Shown here piece by piece: positions 13,141 to 24,466 of a stretch of 64,000 bases of DNA (positions within the stretch are counted from its first letter, which is position 1; every line of letters begins with the position of its first letter). The stretch is from assembly GCF_000499845.2 (NCBI RefSeq), contig NC_023758.2, positions 44,375,524 through 44,439,523 of the forward strand, written 5' to 3'. The notes under the pieces were generated by a model. That model did not search any database, was not told where the DNA came from, and saw nothing but the letters and a program-made list of their open reading frames with translations. The DNA comes from Phaseolus vulgaris. Lineage: Eukaryota; Streptophyta; Magnoliopsida; Fabales; Fabaceae. Position numbers and translations under genes: made by a program.

Positions 13141-14395
13141 AATTTAAAGACAAAAAAGATAATTATACTTATAAAAAATATAATTTTTTAAAATATTATT
13201 TAATTTTTAATTTTAATTTTTGAATTTTCATAATTTTTAATTAATTTGATCCCATTAAACAAAATAATGGCATTTATTAAAATATGAAAAATCAGAATAT
13301 GTATATTTAAAAATCAGAATATATATGAATATTATGTTACTAAAAATATAATTTCACATTATTAAGTGTAGTTTCTTTTCATTTTTTTATAAACAAACCC
13401 ATTTTTACGGAGTAATAATTAAAGTTGGTGAGTCATCCCTCTTTTGGAACAAATGCATTTATAGTCCCACGCGCCAGATAGATTAATTCATGAACTGGGA
13501 TTACTTTTTATTATTTTCTTATGTTTATTTTTAAGTACAATTTAATACTTGTTTTTAGAAAAATCAATGAATACAATAAATTTCTTTAATTTTAATAAAA
13601 AATATAAATATTTTATTTCCACGTTTTCTACGCCACAATAAATACGTATATTTAAACTAATTAAACATTAAAATATTAGATAAAAGATAAAATTGTAATA
13701 AATGATAAAATAGCATTTAATGTTGTTTTAAAATTGAAAAACAAGAACTAAATAAAAAATATTTTTAAGAAATGATGAGACTTTAAAGAAAAAAACAGAG
13801 TATAATGTACTCTATAAGTCACAATACAGCGAAAATACGTTACCATTCTCTTTTACTAGCCTTTCATTCTTCATACTGAGTTAATGGTACTTTTGTATTT
13901 AGAAGTCAACATGGGAGCCATTAATGAGCCTCAAACATTCCATTAGAAGCAAGTAACTCCTACAACTAGTTTTTCTACTTCAATACTAAAAACCATGTTT
14001 GAATACTTGTACATGTTTCCTACATGTGCATTTCACCATTATCAAGGTAAATCCAAATAAATTGAGACGAAATTATATATATTAAAAAATGAAGCAGTTA
14101 CCATTTTTAAAATTTGAGATGTAACGTAAAGAAATTAAAAAATATTAAAAAATTAACTTGGTTTAAATTATAAAATAAAGTGAGTTAAACTTGATGAACA
14201 CAACCAATAATAACATACATAAAAAGCTATTATTGTGACCCAAAAAGGCATAACAGCGCGTTTTAAAACAAAATAATATAAACAAATAATTATGTTTTCG
14301 AAAAGGAAATTAATTATGCATATATTGTTGTTTAATTATAGAGTATCATTTATAATAATTTATTAACTCTTTCAACATTAGTTTAAAAAAAAATA

Positions 14396-14854
14396 GGTTT
14401 AATTACTTTTTTCGTCCCTATATTTATAGCCAATAATCAATTTGGTAAAGTGGTTTTTAAAAAATTCAATTTGGTCTCTAAGTTTTTTAAAATGTATTCA
14501 AAATGGTCATTTCTATTAAATATCACTAAACGGCGTTAAGTGGTGCTTATGTGGTAGACACATGTAAATTACGTGGATGTGCTTACATTACTTTAGTGAA
14601 TACTAAATTAGGGTTTAGGTTGGGATTTCGAATACGAGGATTGCTCCCCTTGTTGGATTCTGTGATGCGCTTCCCTGCTTCGATTCCATTCGGAGGTGTG
14701 CTCCCCTCATTCGATTCTGTGGTGCGATTACGAGTTTAACAGGAAGGACCATTTTGAATACATTTTAAAAAACTTAGGGACCAAATTGAATTTTTTAAAA
14801 ACCACGGTACCAAATTGACTATTGACTATAGATATAGGACGAAAAAGGTAATTA
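14396..14854. mobile_element. Foldback element with about 120-bp terminal inverted repeats
   Basis: The left arm reads GGTTTAATTAC, then TTTTTTCGTCCCTATA, then a CAATTTGGT...GTGGTTTTTAAAAAATTC block, then TTCAAAATGGTC. The right arm, reverse-complemented, follows the same order with few differences over about 120 bp. The centre is non-coding and has two near copies of a GATTCTGTG(A/G)TGCG segment. No transposase is visible, so this is a non-autonomous element. A clear target duplication was not identified. Confidence 0.75.
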
Positions 14855-14957
14855 AAAAAAAAATAAGAGAATTTTTTTTATTAATTAACAATATAAAAAA
14901 CTTTATTTGATAATTTATTTTAGAAATTTAAACTGGTTCAAATTTCGAATTTTGGGA

Positions 14958-14976
14958 ATATATATATATATATATA
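14958..14976. repeat. (AT)n microsatellite
   Basis: Uninterrupted AT dinucleotides, about 9 units, just right of the foldback element. Confidence 0.9.
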
Positions 14977-15950
14977 ATTAGTTTTCTTCTTGGTTTTTAG
15001 ATGAAAAACCCAACCCAGTGACCATCACCAACACTGTGAGTTTATCATGACAGTTTGTCTCCAACCCACACACTTTCCTTACGCGTCCTTTTCAGTCTTT
15101 TTCCGAACCGATCCATGACATGCCACGTTATGCAATCTTCTAAATTTAAATCATCGTAGAATATTTTTTTTCTTATTTATGAATAAGTAAAATTAAAGAA
15201 AAAAGGGAAAAAAAAACCACCGACTCAAAATTCTAAAACTTTTGTGCTTGTGGTGGGAGCCACGTCACCGATCTCAATGAGCTTCATCTGAACGTATTAT
15301 TTAAGATTAATATTATTTCTTTCTTTAATTTCCAATTATTTTTTAAATAATAAAATCCTGATAAAATTACGAATTTTAAAATAAATAATACCTCGAAAGT
15401 CAAACACATTACCAGTGTCGGGTCGAATGTTTTTGTGGAGATTCGGTATTCATTAATATGACAGTTTCCATTAATATAAAAATTAATTTTTTTAAATAAA
15501 ATTATATATTACGCTTTATATTACCTATATATCCTCGCGAAATTACTGCAACATGGTCTTTGTTTGGCAAACCCCAACACGTTGAAATGTTGATCCCCAC
15601 CGGTTTCACGCGATTCATGGGAACGTCATTTTCTCATACTACACTTAACACCGTTTTTTGACCTTTGCCCCTACTTTTTTTTTCTTCTTTTTTTTTATTC
15701 TCTCTCACAAACATCACATTCATTAAGATTTCCATTTTTAATTACGAAACATAAATTCTTTAAAAATATTAATATTTTTTAAAATTTAGTTTAAATATTA
15801 AAAAAAGACAATACTATCTTACAAACGCCGGTGAAACGACAAACGGTGCTCTACCCCACCCTCTCGTTTTGTTATATCTACCTCAACACTTCCTCATTGC
15901 ACTCCAAATTCCGAGTTTTCGTTCCGCGTTCTTCTCTTTCCACCTTCGCC

Positions 15951-15974
15951 ATGCGCAACACAATGCGGAGATAG
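15951..15974 (+). other. 7-codon upstream ORF in the PMT26 leader
   Basis: In the probable 5' UTR exon an ATG at 15951 opens a frame of seven codons (MRNTMRR) ending in TAG, and it contains a second in-frame ATG. Whether it lies in the mature mRNA depends on the transcription start, which is not known. Confidence 0.4.
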
Positions 15975-16021
15975 CCTCTTCCTCTTCCTTCTCAGATTCG
16001 CTCTTTCCCGAACAGTAATAG

Positions 16022-16765
16022 GTTTGTCCAATCATCTTCCTTTCATTTCAAGCTATTCAGATCCACGGACACATTCACCGGAATCGTGCTTTACTCTGTT
16101 TACTTTTCGCATTTCGCGGTTTCGCCTGTCTCGGTTCAACGTTTTTCTTTTACCGTTTTCTTGTTTTTTTTTTCTAGCATGCATTTGCGTGACGTTTATG
16201 CTATACCGGTGCAGTTCTTTTTCCGGCAGAGTAGATCTGCGCGAGAGTGTTGTTCATTTCGAGTTGAACGCGTCTATGCTTCTTTTTTCAATTCGTGGAA
16301 TGTCTTGAATCTTTGAAATCTGTCGGTTCCGTAATTCTTGGCAATGGAATCTTCGTTGTTGATTTTTTTTTTTCATCCGTTTTTTCCGGTTGTTTTTATC
16401 TCTTTAGCTCGTTCTTGTTTGTTGAATTTGTTAGATCCGGTCGTTTTACTATGTGAGACGATGTTTTCGGGTTGAGAGAGAGAAACATGCATCTCGTTGT
16501 GTGTCTGTGTTTCCCCTGGAATTGTGCAAGGCTTTGACAGTCGTCAATGTCGTGTATGAAGAAATTCCGTCGCCTTATGTTTTTGTCAATTTTTTGTGAT
16601 TTTCCAGATTTGCAAGCTTTTCTATATTTGATTTTCGTTTGATTTGTTGGTTCATGTATGTATTTTGTCATCAAACTGCATGGATATTGGCAATTGAGTG
16701 TTCACACTGCTGATCCATGGCTAACAATTGGGATGGTGTTTAATTGTTGTTTTGCTAATGTCCAG
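16022..16765 (+). other. Probable 5' UTR intron of PMT26
   Basis: A donor (AATAG before GTTTGTCC) and an acceptor (AATGTCCAG before GTCTAAAC) bracket this T-rich interval, leaving a 38-bp leader before the ATG at 16804. Pyrimidine-rich leader sequence upstream (15890-16020) looks like a plant 5' UTR. The intron is inferred from splice motifs only. Confidence 0.55.
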
Positions 16766-16803
16766 GTCTAAACTATCTGTGAACAGTTCCACCCTCTAAC
16801 AAC

Positions 16804-19800
16804 ATGGCTCAAGCTAAATATAGTAGAATAGATAATAATAAGCGATCGGCGTCGAGTTACTTTTCTACAGTGACTATTGTCGTGTTCGTTGCTCTTTGCT
16901 TGTTTGGTATTTGGATGATGACGTCGTCGTCTGTAGTGCCTGTGCAAAACGTAGATGTGTCTCAGGATAATAAGAATGAGGTGCAGGATCAGAGTGGGGT
17001 GATAGAACAGAGCGAGGGGAAAAAACAGGCAACTGACCCCTCTAATAAAAGTTCTCAACAGTTTGAAGATAATCAGGGTGATTTGTCTGATGATGCAGCC
17101 AAAGGGGATAGTAGTGTCGCACCTGATAAAACCTCTGACGGACCAGAAAAAGGAGAAGATAAATTGGATGAAAAGTCTGAAGAGAAACCTTCTGAGGAAC
17201 CAAAAACAGAAAATCAAGATTCTAATTTTGGCGAGAAGAAGTCAGATTCTGAAGAGAGCGTGAAGAAATCAGATTCTGATGAGAGCGAGAAGAAATCAGA
17301 TTCTGACGAGAGTGAGAATAAATCTGGTTCTGATGAGAACGACAAAAAACAGGAATCCGATGGGATTGAAAGTAAACCCGAATCAAATGATAGCAAGCAG
17401 TTAGATTCAGACTCAAATGATAAGAAAACTGATGATGCAGGTGAAACATCAGATAAGACCGAAGAAAAGGGGGAACAAAGTGGTAGCAAAGACTCTGATG
17501 AAAATTCCGATGAGAAGAAAACTGATGACAGTGCCAACAACCAGGTTTCAAATGATGTACTCCCTTCTGTGGCTCAGTCAGATCTTCTGAATGAAAGTAC
17601 CGCACAAAATGGTTCTTTTTCAACTCAGGCATCAAAGTCAAACAATGAAAAGAAATCTCAAGAATCCTCCAAGCAGTCTACTGGGTACGATTGGAAACTG
17701 TGTAATGTCACTGCTGGCCCTGACTTCATTCCATGCCTCGACAACGTGAAAGCAATTAGTAGTCTTCCAAGCACCAAACACTACGAACACAGAGAAAGGC
17801 AATGTCCCCAAGAACCTCCTACCTGCCTTGTCGCCCTTCCTGAAGGATACAAACGCCCAATTGAATGGCCCAAAAGCAGAGAGAAGGTAGACATTAACAC
17901 AAATGCTCGTCAGTTACCATACTTGTTTAAAATTTTATTCTTTCAATAAATAACAAACTGTTTTCATGCAGGTATGGTATTCTAATGTTCCACACACTAA
18001 GCTTGCTGAATATAAGGGGCACCAGAATTGGGTGAAAGTAACTGGCGAATACCTTACTTTTCCAGGTGGTGGAACCCAATTCAAACACGGTGCACTTCAT
18101 TACATTGACACCATACGACAGGTAAAATGTATACCCTATTCTGGTCAGGATTAACGGTTTGTTGCTTTTACTATAGTGTTGAGTCTTTATATATAAATCT
18201 GGACAACATTTTGCTGCTTGTTCTCATAAATCAATATTGTATGTGCTATATTACCTTAGGGCACACAACTTATTAGATTTTCTAGATATTAAATGTTTGT
18301 ACTTTTTATTTAAAACTTAGGGCACAAAATGCTTCCTGTTGATCTAACATTGACATTTATTAGGTGACTGGTACGAGATTAAATTGTCTGATATTTTACA
18401 TTAATATTGATATCTCCGAAGCAAAGAAATTTTTTGATATTGACATTAAAATAAGTGATTGCAATTTGTTCCATGTCTAACCTTTCGGGGTTGGGGAACC
18501 CTAATAGATTGGAACTGTAAACAACTGTACAATGGGATTTGAGGTTCTACATTGAACTTCTTTGACTACAGGAGAAAAAACTGCTTCTGCAAATGTTACT
18601 TTTTTGTTATGTCTCCTGGTGGAAAAATCATGTAGGTAAGAACTATGCATATATGCTGTGCTTGGAGACTACCAAAATGTAAGAAATAGATATATCAGCA
18701 CTATTTCAACTTCTGCCAATAAATTTCTTTAGAAATGAGAGAACTTGGACATGGTAAATGACTAAAAGAAATTATGCTTCATGTGGCCGTTATATGTTTT
18801 CTTTTTCGATGCTTGAGTTTTGTACTTAACATACGGAACTTTTATGCTGCAGTCTGTACCTGATATTGCTTGGGGCAAACGCACACGTGTGATTTTAGAT
18901 GTTGGATGTGGTGTTGCCAGCTTTGGTGGCTTTCTCTTTGAAAGAGATGTACTTACAATGTCATTAGCACCGAAAGATGAACACGAAGCTCAGGTACAAT
19001 TTGCACTTGAAAGAGGGATTCCTGCTATATCCGCTGTGATGGGCACAAAGAGGCTTCCCTTCCCTGGGAGAGTATTTGATGTGGTCCATTGTGCGCGCTG
19101 TAGAGTTCCTTGGCATATAGAAGGTAGCAATGACCTAACTTTGATTTTGATTAGATGAATTCTTGTTCATACAAGCTTGAAATTTTATATAGCGTTTTGG
19201 TACTTGCTCGGGCTTGGGATTTAGATTTTAAGAGAACTTGTAAATAGAGTGTACCTGATGTAAAATTCATATAAATTTAACTAGACTTTTTTGGGACTTG
19301 CTGCCTGTATACGTGTAGGTGGCAAACTTCTTTTGGAGCTGAACCGAGTTTTGCGACCTGGTGGTTTTTTTGTATGGTCTGCTACTCCTATTTACCAGAA
19401 GCGTGGTGATGATGTTGAAATATGGCAAGGTAGACAAGCATATACTGTTTTCTGCATCTTTTAAGCATTTTAATGTTGCTGTATTAGTTCTGACTTTTTC
19501 TGAATTAATTTGCAGAAATGAAGAAACTAACAAAAGCACTGTGCTGGGAAGTTGTGTCCATCAGCAAGGATAAACTTAATGGAGTTGGTATAGCAGTGTA
19601 CAAGAAGCCAGATTCCAATGAGTGTTATGAAAAAGGATCCACTGATCGGCCTCCTATGTGTCCAGACTCCGACGATCCTAATGCAGCATGGTATTTCTTT
19701 GTCAATTGAGACATCAACAATTTTTTTCATTAAAAATAAAAACAGAAAAAAGGAGTTTCTAAAGAATTTAATTGTTGATATTCATCTTTCACTCTAATAT

Positions 19801-21233
19801 AAATATTGTAGATTTTTCTATTATTGTTATAGTTACCAACATGTTATATTTGCAAAATTTTATGTTTTAATATCTACACCTAAAAACTATTCACTTTATT
19901 CTCTATGCATACATTTTTAATTTTTTTAGTCCCTTCACATTCACATTTTTAATATGTTTTAGTCTCTACACATTTTCAATCTATTTTAGTCCTTGGTGTC
20001 CAAATTTGTAGAGAGACTAAAAAATGTGTAAAAACTAAAATGAGTAATTTTTGTGTGTAGAGACTAATCAAATCAAATCAATCTTTATTTGCAAAGGTAT
20101 AGGGACCAATGAAACACATAAACAGCCACAAATCAAATCTTGTACGGTTCTTTAGTTACAAACAGAGTCTGCTTCGAATGAACAAATGCTTTATTTCTGT
20201 AGTTTCTACTTTTTCAATCTCCCGTAGTATTCATTTTATAAGATAGAACACTGATAAACACTACCTTTTTTAAACTTCCCTTGTGCATTAATTGGATAGT
20301 TATTATGCACCCAAAAAGGTGTAATATATATAGCTGCTGCCTAATATCTCTGGCTGCAGGAACGTTCCATTACAATCTTGCATGCACAAATTACCTGTGA
20401 ATTCAACAGAACGTGGGTCACAATGGCCACAAAACTGGCCAGCAAGATTGACGAACTCACCTTACTGGCTGACAAGCTCTCATGTTGGAGTTTATGGAAA
20501 GCCCGCCCCTGAAGATTTTACTGTTGATTATGAACACTGGAAACGTATAGTGTCCAAGTCTTATCTTAATGGGATCGGAATAAAGTGGTCCAATGTGCGG
20601 AATGTGATGGATATGAGATCAGTCTATGGAGGGTGAGCGAAATTTGGTTTCTCATTTTTCTCTGAATTATGTTAACCTGCTGTTATTGCCACCATGACAA
20701 GTTGTTTTTTGGGTTACAGGTTTGCTGCTGCCTTGAAGGATTTGAATATTTGGGTCATGAATGTGATTCCAGTGAATGCTCCGGACACGCTTCCTATAAT
20801 TTATGAGCGAGGTCTCTTTGGCATGTATCATGACTGGTGTGAATCATTTAGCACCTATCCGAGGTCCTATGACCTACTTCATGCAGATCGTCTATTTTCA
20901 AATATTAAGAACAGGTGCTAACAACTATTTCTTTTCTCATTCATCACCAGTAACATCTATTATATACTCATGTTCTTTCTACGGTCATGCAGGTGTAATT
21001 TGAGAGCTGTAGTGGCTGAGGTTGATAGGATTCTTAGGCCTGAGGGAAAGCTTATTGTGCGGGACACTGTTGACATCATTAACGAGATAGAAGCTATTGT
21101 GAAGTCCATGCACTGGGACGTTCGCATGACTTATTCTAAAGATAAGGTGGGCTTTTTATGTGTCCAAAAGTCTATGTGGCGGCCTAAAGAATTCGAAACA
21201 CTCGAGTATTCTATTGGCAAGATACCAACATGA
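16804..21233 (+). CDS. PMT26: Probable Golgi S-adenosylmethionine-dependent methyltransferase, PMT26 type
   Basis: Eight coding exons: 16804-17886, 17972-18121, 18853-19123, 19319-19429, 19516-19690, 20360-20632, 20720-20914, 20993-21233. All phases close and give 832 residues. Residues about 19-40 form a signal anchor, making this a type II membrane protein. Residues 45-290 are a highly acidic Ser/Asp/Glu/Lys stem with repeats. The rest is the plant methyltransferase (DUF248) domain: [32 protein letters not shown] motif [14 protein letters not shown] (about residues 425-437), [41 protein letters not shown] and [18 protein letters not shown]. The family includes QUA2 and is linked to homogalacturonan methylation in the Golgi; the exact substrate of PMT26 is not established. 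The long acidic stem places it in the PMT24-27 group. Confidence 0.95.
17230..17346 (+). repeat. 27-bp coding repeats in the PMT26 acidic stem
   Basis: Four units of nine codons in tandem, consensus KKSDSDESE, the last unit diverged (NKSGSDEND). They lie in the stem between the membrane anchor and the catalytic domain. Confidence 0.8.
19691..20359 (+). other. PMT26 intron 5 with repeat-derived sequence
   Basis: Around 19900-20080 this intron has several copies of a TTTAGTC(C/T)(C/T)T(A/T)CAC-like motif. Two of them (near 19960 and 20010-20070) are inverted, giving a weak foldback. It is probably the remnant of a small element. No coding sequence was seen. Confidence 0.35.
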
Positions 21234-23776
21234 TTCTTTCCTTTTGGCTGCTCAATATTCTATCTACCTTTACTTCTGCCATTATTTATGTATCATTTTA
21301 GTTAGCCCTTTATGTCTTCGTTTTTTCCCCCTTTGGTAACTAATTTTGATCCCTGTTACGATTTGTGTCTTTTGCTGTAACATGGTGCTATAGTTAAGTA
21401 AATTTAATCCCATTCTTTCAAATGTAGAGGCTTTTGGTAATTAGTTGAGATTCTTGGAATGTTATAGGAAGATATACACACCATAGTTGGTGGTAATTGT
21501 GCCATTCAATACATGGGACAATAGCTATATGTTGTTGATTCAAATATCAAATACTGGAAGTGAAGGCTTAATATTCTTATGTTTTGCAATTTTTGTCTAT
21601 AGAAATTATAAGGAGCATTGTAAATGGAATCCACATGATTCAGTTTTACAAAAAAGAAAGAGGTCGTGTGGTTCTATACTCTGAACTAAATTATCGTGTT
21701 TCATTTATACATATCTATTCATTTTATTCTTTATCATTCTTAGCTCGATTCTTCTTATTTTGCGGATTTCATTTTTTAAAAGCTATCAATTTTTTAAAGG
21801 ATAATTCAAATTAAATTGACCGTTTTACGCTTCATACTATTTTTCTATGATTTTGTTTCTTATCATCCGCATTTGTTTTCTTCGTAACTTTTTTTTTTTT
21901 ATATTATCTCATCTATTCTTGTATTTTATAAAAAAAAAGTATCAGTCGGTGATCGTAACAAAATAAATAAAAGACATCCAAAAAAAATTAATTATTTTAT
22001 CTGATAAGTATTTAGAGTATTGTTATGTCTTTGCCTGTTACAATAACGTGGTATTCAATGTGTAGGAGCTAAAAAAATATACTATATACACTGCTTTAAT
22101 TAATAGTACAGAATTGTGATGTTGGTATATGCAATATGCATTCCATGATCTCCAATTTCAATTATGTCAAAAGATAACTTAACATCTTAGCTAAATACTC
22201 AAAATGACTAGTCCAAATAAATCATTTATTCATGGTCTATCCTGTGAAACTCCAATTGAAGGCATCCAAATATAAGATTCCTTAAAAAAAATTAATTTAA
22301 TATACAATTAAAAAATAAAAATTAGAATAATTTATAAATTTCCCTTAATGAGATCATTCCTTGAAACATATTAGAAAGCGTAGTTGGTCATTTGATCTCA
22401 AAATTGTTAAATGATTTATAACAAATTTTTTACATATTGTTTAACCGTATATAACGAAATTGGTATTTATTTATCATTTGGTTGTTGATTTCCCATATTT
22501 TCAAATAACACTTTAAATAGTGAACTAAGAGAAATTATAATATAATCCATTTTAAGTGGTGTAAAAACTACAATATCTCCAAAGCAAACCTAATCCATTT
22601 TGGATCTACCATCTCTTCAAAGCATATTGGATAAGTGACTCTTGGTCTAATTCCATACTATAATAAAACAAAGGATATTGTGTTTATTACTTGCAAGTTA
22701 TTTATCAAAAACTGACTATCTCCAGCTTCAATTATTTTCAGTTTCCCAGTACATATATAATTATACATGTCTTTCATTCTCATACCATGTTTATCAAATT
22801 ATCAAATCTCCTTGCCTCTTCTCCCAAATATTTGTAATTTCGCACCAAAAGTCACCATGGATTTTTTTATATCTCATTTTAACATTTGTTTAACATAAGT
22901 TTCTTCTCCTCCTTTTGGTTTATTGTTTTAAATATGCCTCTGAGTCTGAGTATAAAAAATCTTTCAAATTCACCAACGTTTTCTCATTATCATAATACAG
23001 CATGCTCCCTTTTTCTTACACTAAAACTCATTTTTAAAGCAGCATGTGTTTGATTATAGACTTCATCTTTAATGTATGCAAGTTTATCAATAATAATACT
23101 TTAACCTTGTTAGTATAAAAGTGATTGACATTCACTTTGGTCCAAACAATTTTTTTTTAAAATTTGACTTCATTGGAAGATATAAATATATATAATTTAT
23201 ATTTTAATCTAAAATAACAAAATATGAAATAAGAAAAGCAAATGGATAAATACTTATAATGATTTTCTTACTTTTAAGGTTGACCAACAACATAAAATAG
23301 GAAAAAAAATATGTCCATTCATTCCATTGCACTGAAAAATAATCATGAAGTATTGATAAAGAAACACAAATCTAGGACACATGATAAAAAAAATTCTACT
23401 TTTTATTATGATTCCAGAGTGTGATAATATTAAAAAAAAGCAATAACAGAGAAAAGATTAGGTAGATGACGTATATAATTATTATAAAGTTAATTATTTA
23501 GATAAGTGTAGGAAGATAAAGAAAGAAAAGAAAGAGAGTTTTGGATGTCAATAATAGCAGTGTAATCTAACATCTGGAGCGAGTCCGGTGGATTTGATTG
23601 GTGAAAATCCACAGCACCCATTTTTTTGTTTTCGAATTTTCCTTGTCCTAACCCTTCTTGCATGCCTATTTTTGTGCCTCTCTTTCAGTTTATCTATACA
23701 GTAATATGCAACATTATTAACTAACTGATATATATCCAAATCTTCATTTCCTTTATCTCAACATTTTGTATCTGTG
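21234..23776. other. PMT26 3' UTR and intergenic DNA upstream of NF-YB
   Basis: The first 200-250 bases should be the PMT26 3' UTR. The rest is AT-rich with no supported gene; the NF-YB promoter must lie in the right part. No repeat could be delimited. Confidence 0.5.
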
Positions 23777-24466
23777 ATGATGGAAGATGAGAACCATGCC
23801 ACTTTGCCAAATGCTTATAACTCCGGAAGCCCCGAAAGCCCTTGCTTAAAGACAACCAACACCAACATCAACAACAACATCAACACCCCAACCACACACA
23901 ACAACAATAATCATAACCATAATAACAACAACAATAACCACAACAAAGAACAAGACAGGTTCCTCCCTATTGCCAATGTGGGAAGAATCATGAAAAAGGT
24001 CATTCCTTCCAATGGAAAAATCTCTAAGGACGCAAAGGAAACTGTCCAAGAGTGTGTCTCTGAGTTCATCAGCTTCGTCACTGGAGAAGCCTCTGACAAA
24101 TGTCAGAGGGAGAAGAGAAAGACCATCAATGGTGATGATGTCATATGGGCCATCACAACCCTAGGGTTTGAGGATTACGTTGAACCCTTGAAAATTTACC
24201 TTCAGAAATATAAAGAGATTGAGGGAGAAAAACTTAACATTCCAAAGCAACTTCGTTCTGAACAAAGGCTACAACAACACCAACAAAATAATAGTAATAG
24301 TAGCCAAGAAGATAATAATCAACAGCAATTCAATGCTGCATATGCCTCAACCAATCTCATTTCTCAGCCTCCATATGTGGCCACTGATCAGAAGTTTTCA
24401 CTACCCTTCTCTCCAAACTCAATTCAGAATCACCACATTGATTCAGTGGGCCACTGGTATGAATAA
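23777..24466 (+). CDS. NFYB7: NF-Y transcription factor subunit B, NF-YB7 type
   Basis: Intronless, 229 residues, starting at the first of two adjacent ATGs (23777). Residues 58-150 are the NF-YB histone-fold core: [59 protein letters not shown] and [12 protein letters not shown]. This core pairs with NF-YC, and the dimer recruits NF-YA to CCAAT boxes in the nucleus. Lys at the SKDAK position, where LEC1-type proteins have Asp, marks it as non-LEC1. Variants such as VGRIMKK and [11 protein letters not shown] point to NF-YB7 rather than NF-YB1/3/8/10 (recall). Residues about 28-57 are a long Asn/His/Thr low-complexity tract, and the C-terminal third is Gln/Asn/Ser-rich, as in activation regions. 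Confidence 0.95.
   Translation: MMEDENHATLPNAYNSGSPESPCLKTTNTNINNNINTPTTHNNNNHNHNNNNNNHNKEQDRFLPIANVGRIMKKVIPSNGKISKDAKETVQECVSEFISFVTGEASDKCQREKRKTINGDDVIWAITTLGFEDYVEPLKIYLQKYKEIEGEKLNIPKQLRSEQRLQQHQQNNSNSSQEDNNQQQFNAAYASTNLISQPPYVATDQKFSLPFSPNSIQNHHIDSVGHWYE

Larger units (their letters stand above)
11140..15850. other. TE-rich intergenic region between TBL14 and PMT26
   Basis: Apart from the two inverted-repeat elements listed separately, this interval is AT-rich with no supported gene. It separates two divergent genes whose Arabidopsis counterparts are, from memory, adjacent. Part of the extra length is therefore probably transposon-derived. Confidence 0.5.

Noticed and set aside
14551..14739. 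62-residue ORF
   Set aside because: It lies in the non-coding core of a foldback element and crosses an internal duplication.
23548..23739. 63-residue basic minus-strand ORF upstream of NF-YB7
   Set aside because: It lies in the likely NF-YB7 promoter and leader, has no family resemblance, and is short enough to occur by chance.
23774..23776. GTG codon in frame just before the NF-YB7 ATG as a start
   Set aside because: Plant nuclear genes start at ATG; 23777 and 23780 are adjacent ATGs, so 23777 was used.
24000..24270. LEC1 or L1L identity for the NF-YB protein
   Set aside because: LEC1-type proteins have Asp in the KISDDAKE position; here it is Lys (KISKDAKE), and other core residues fit NF-YB7.
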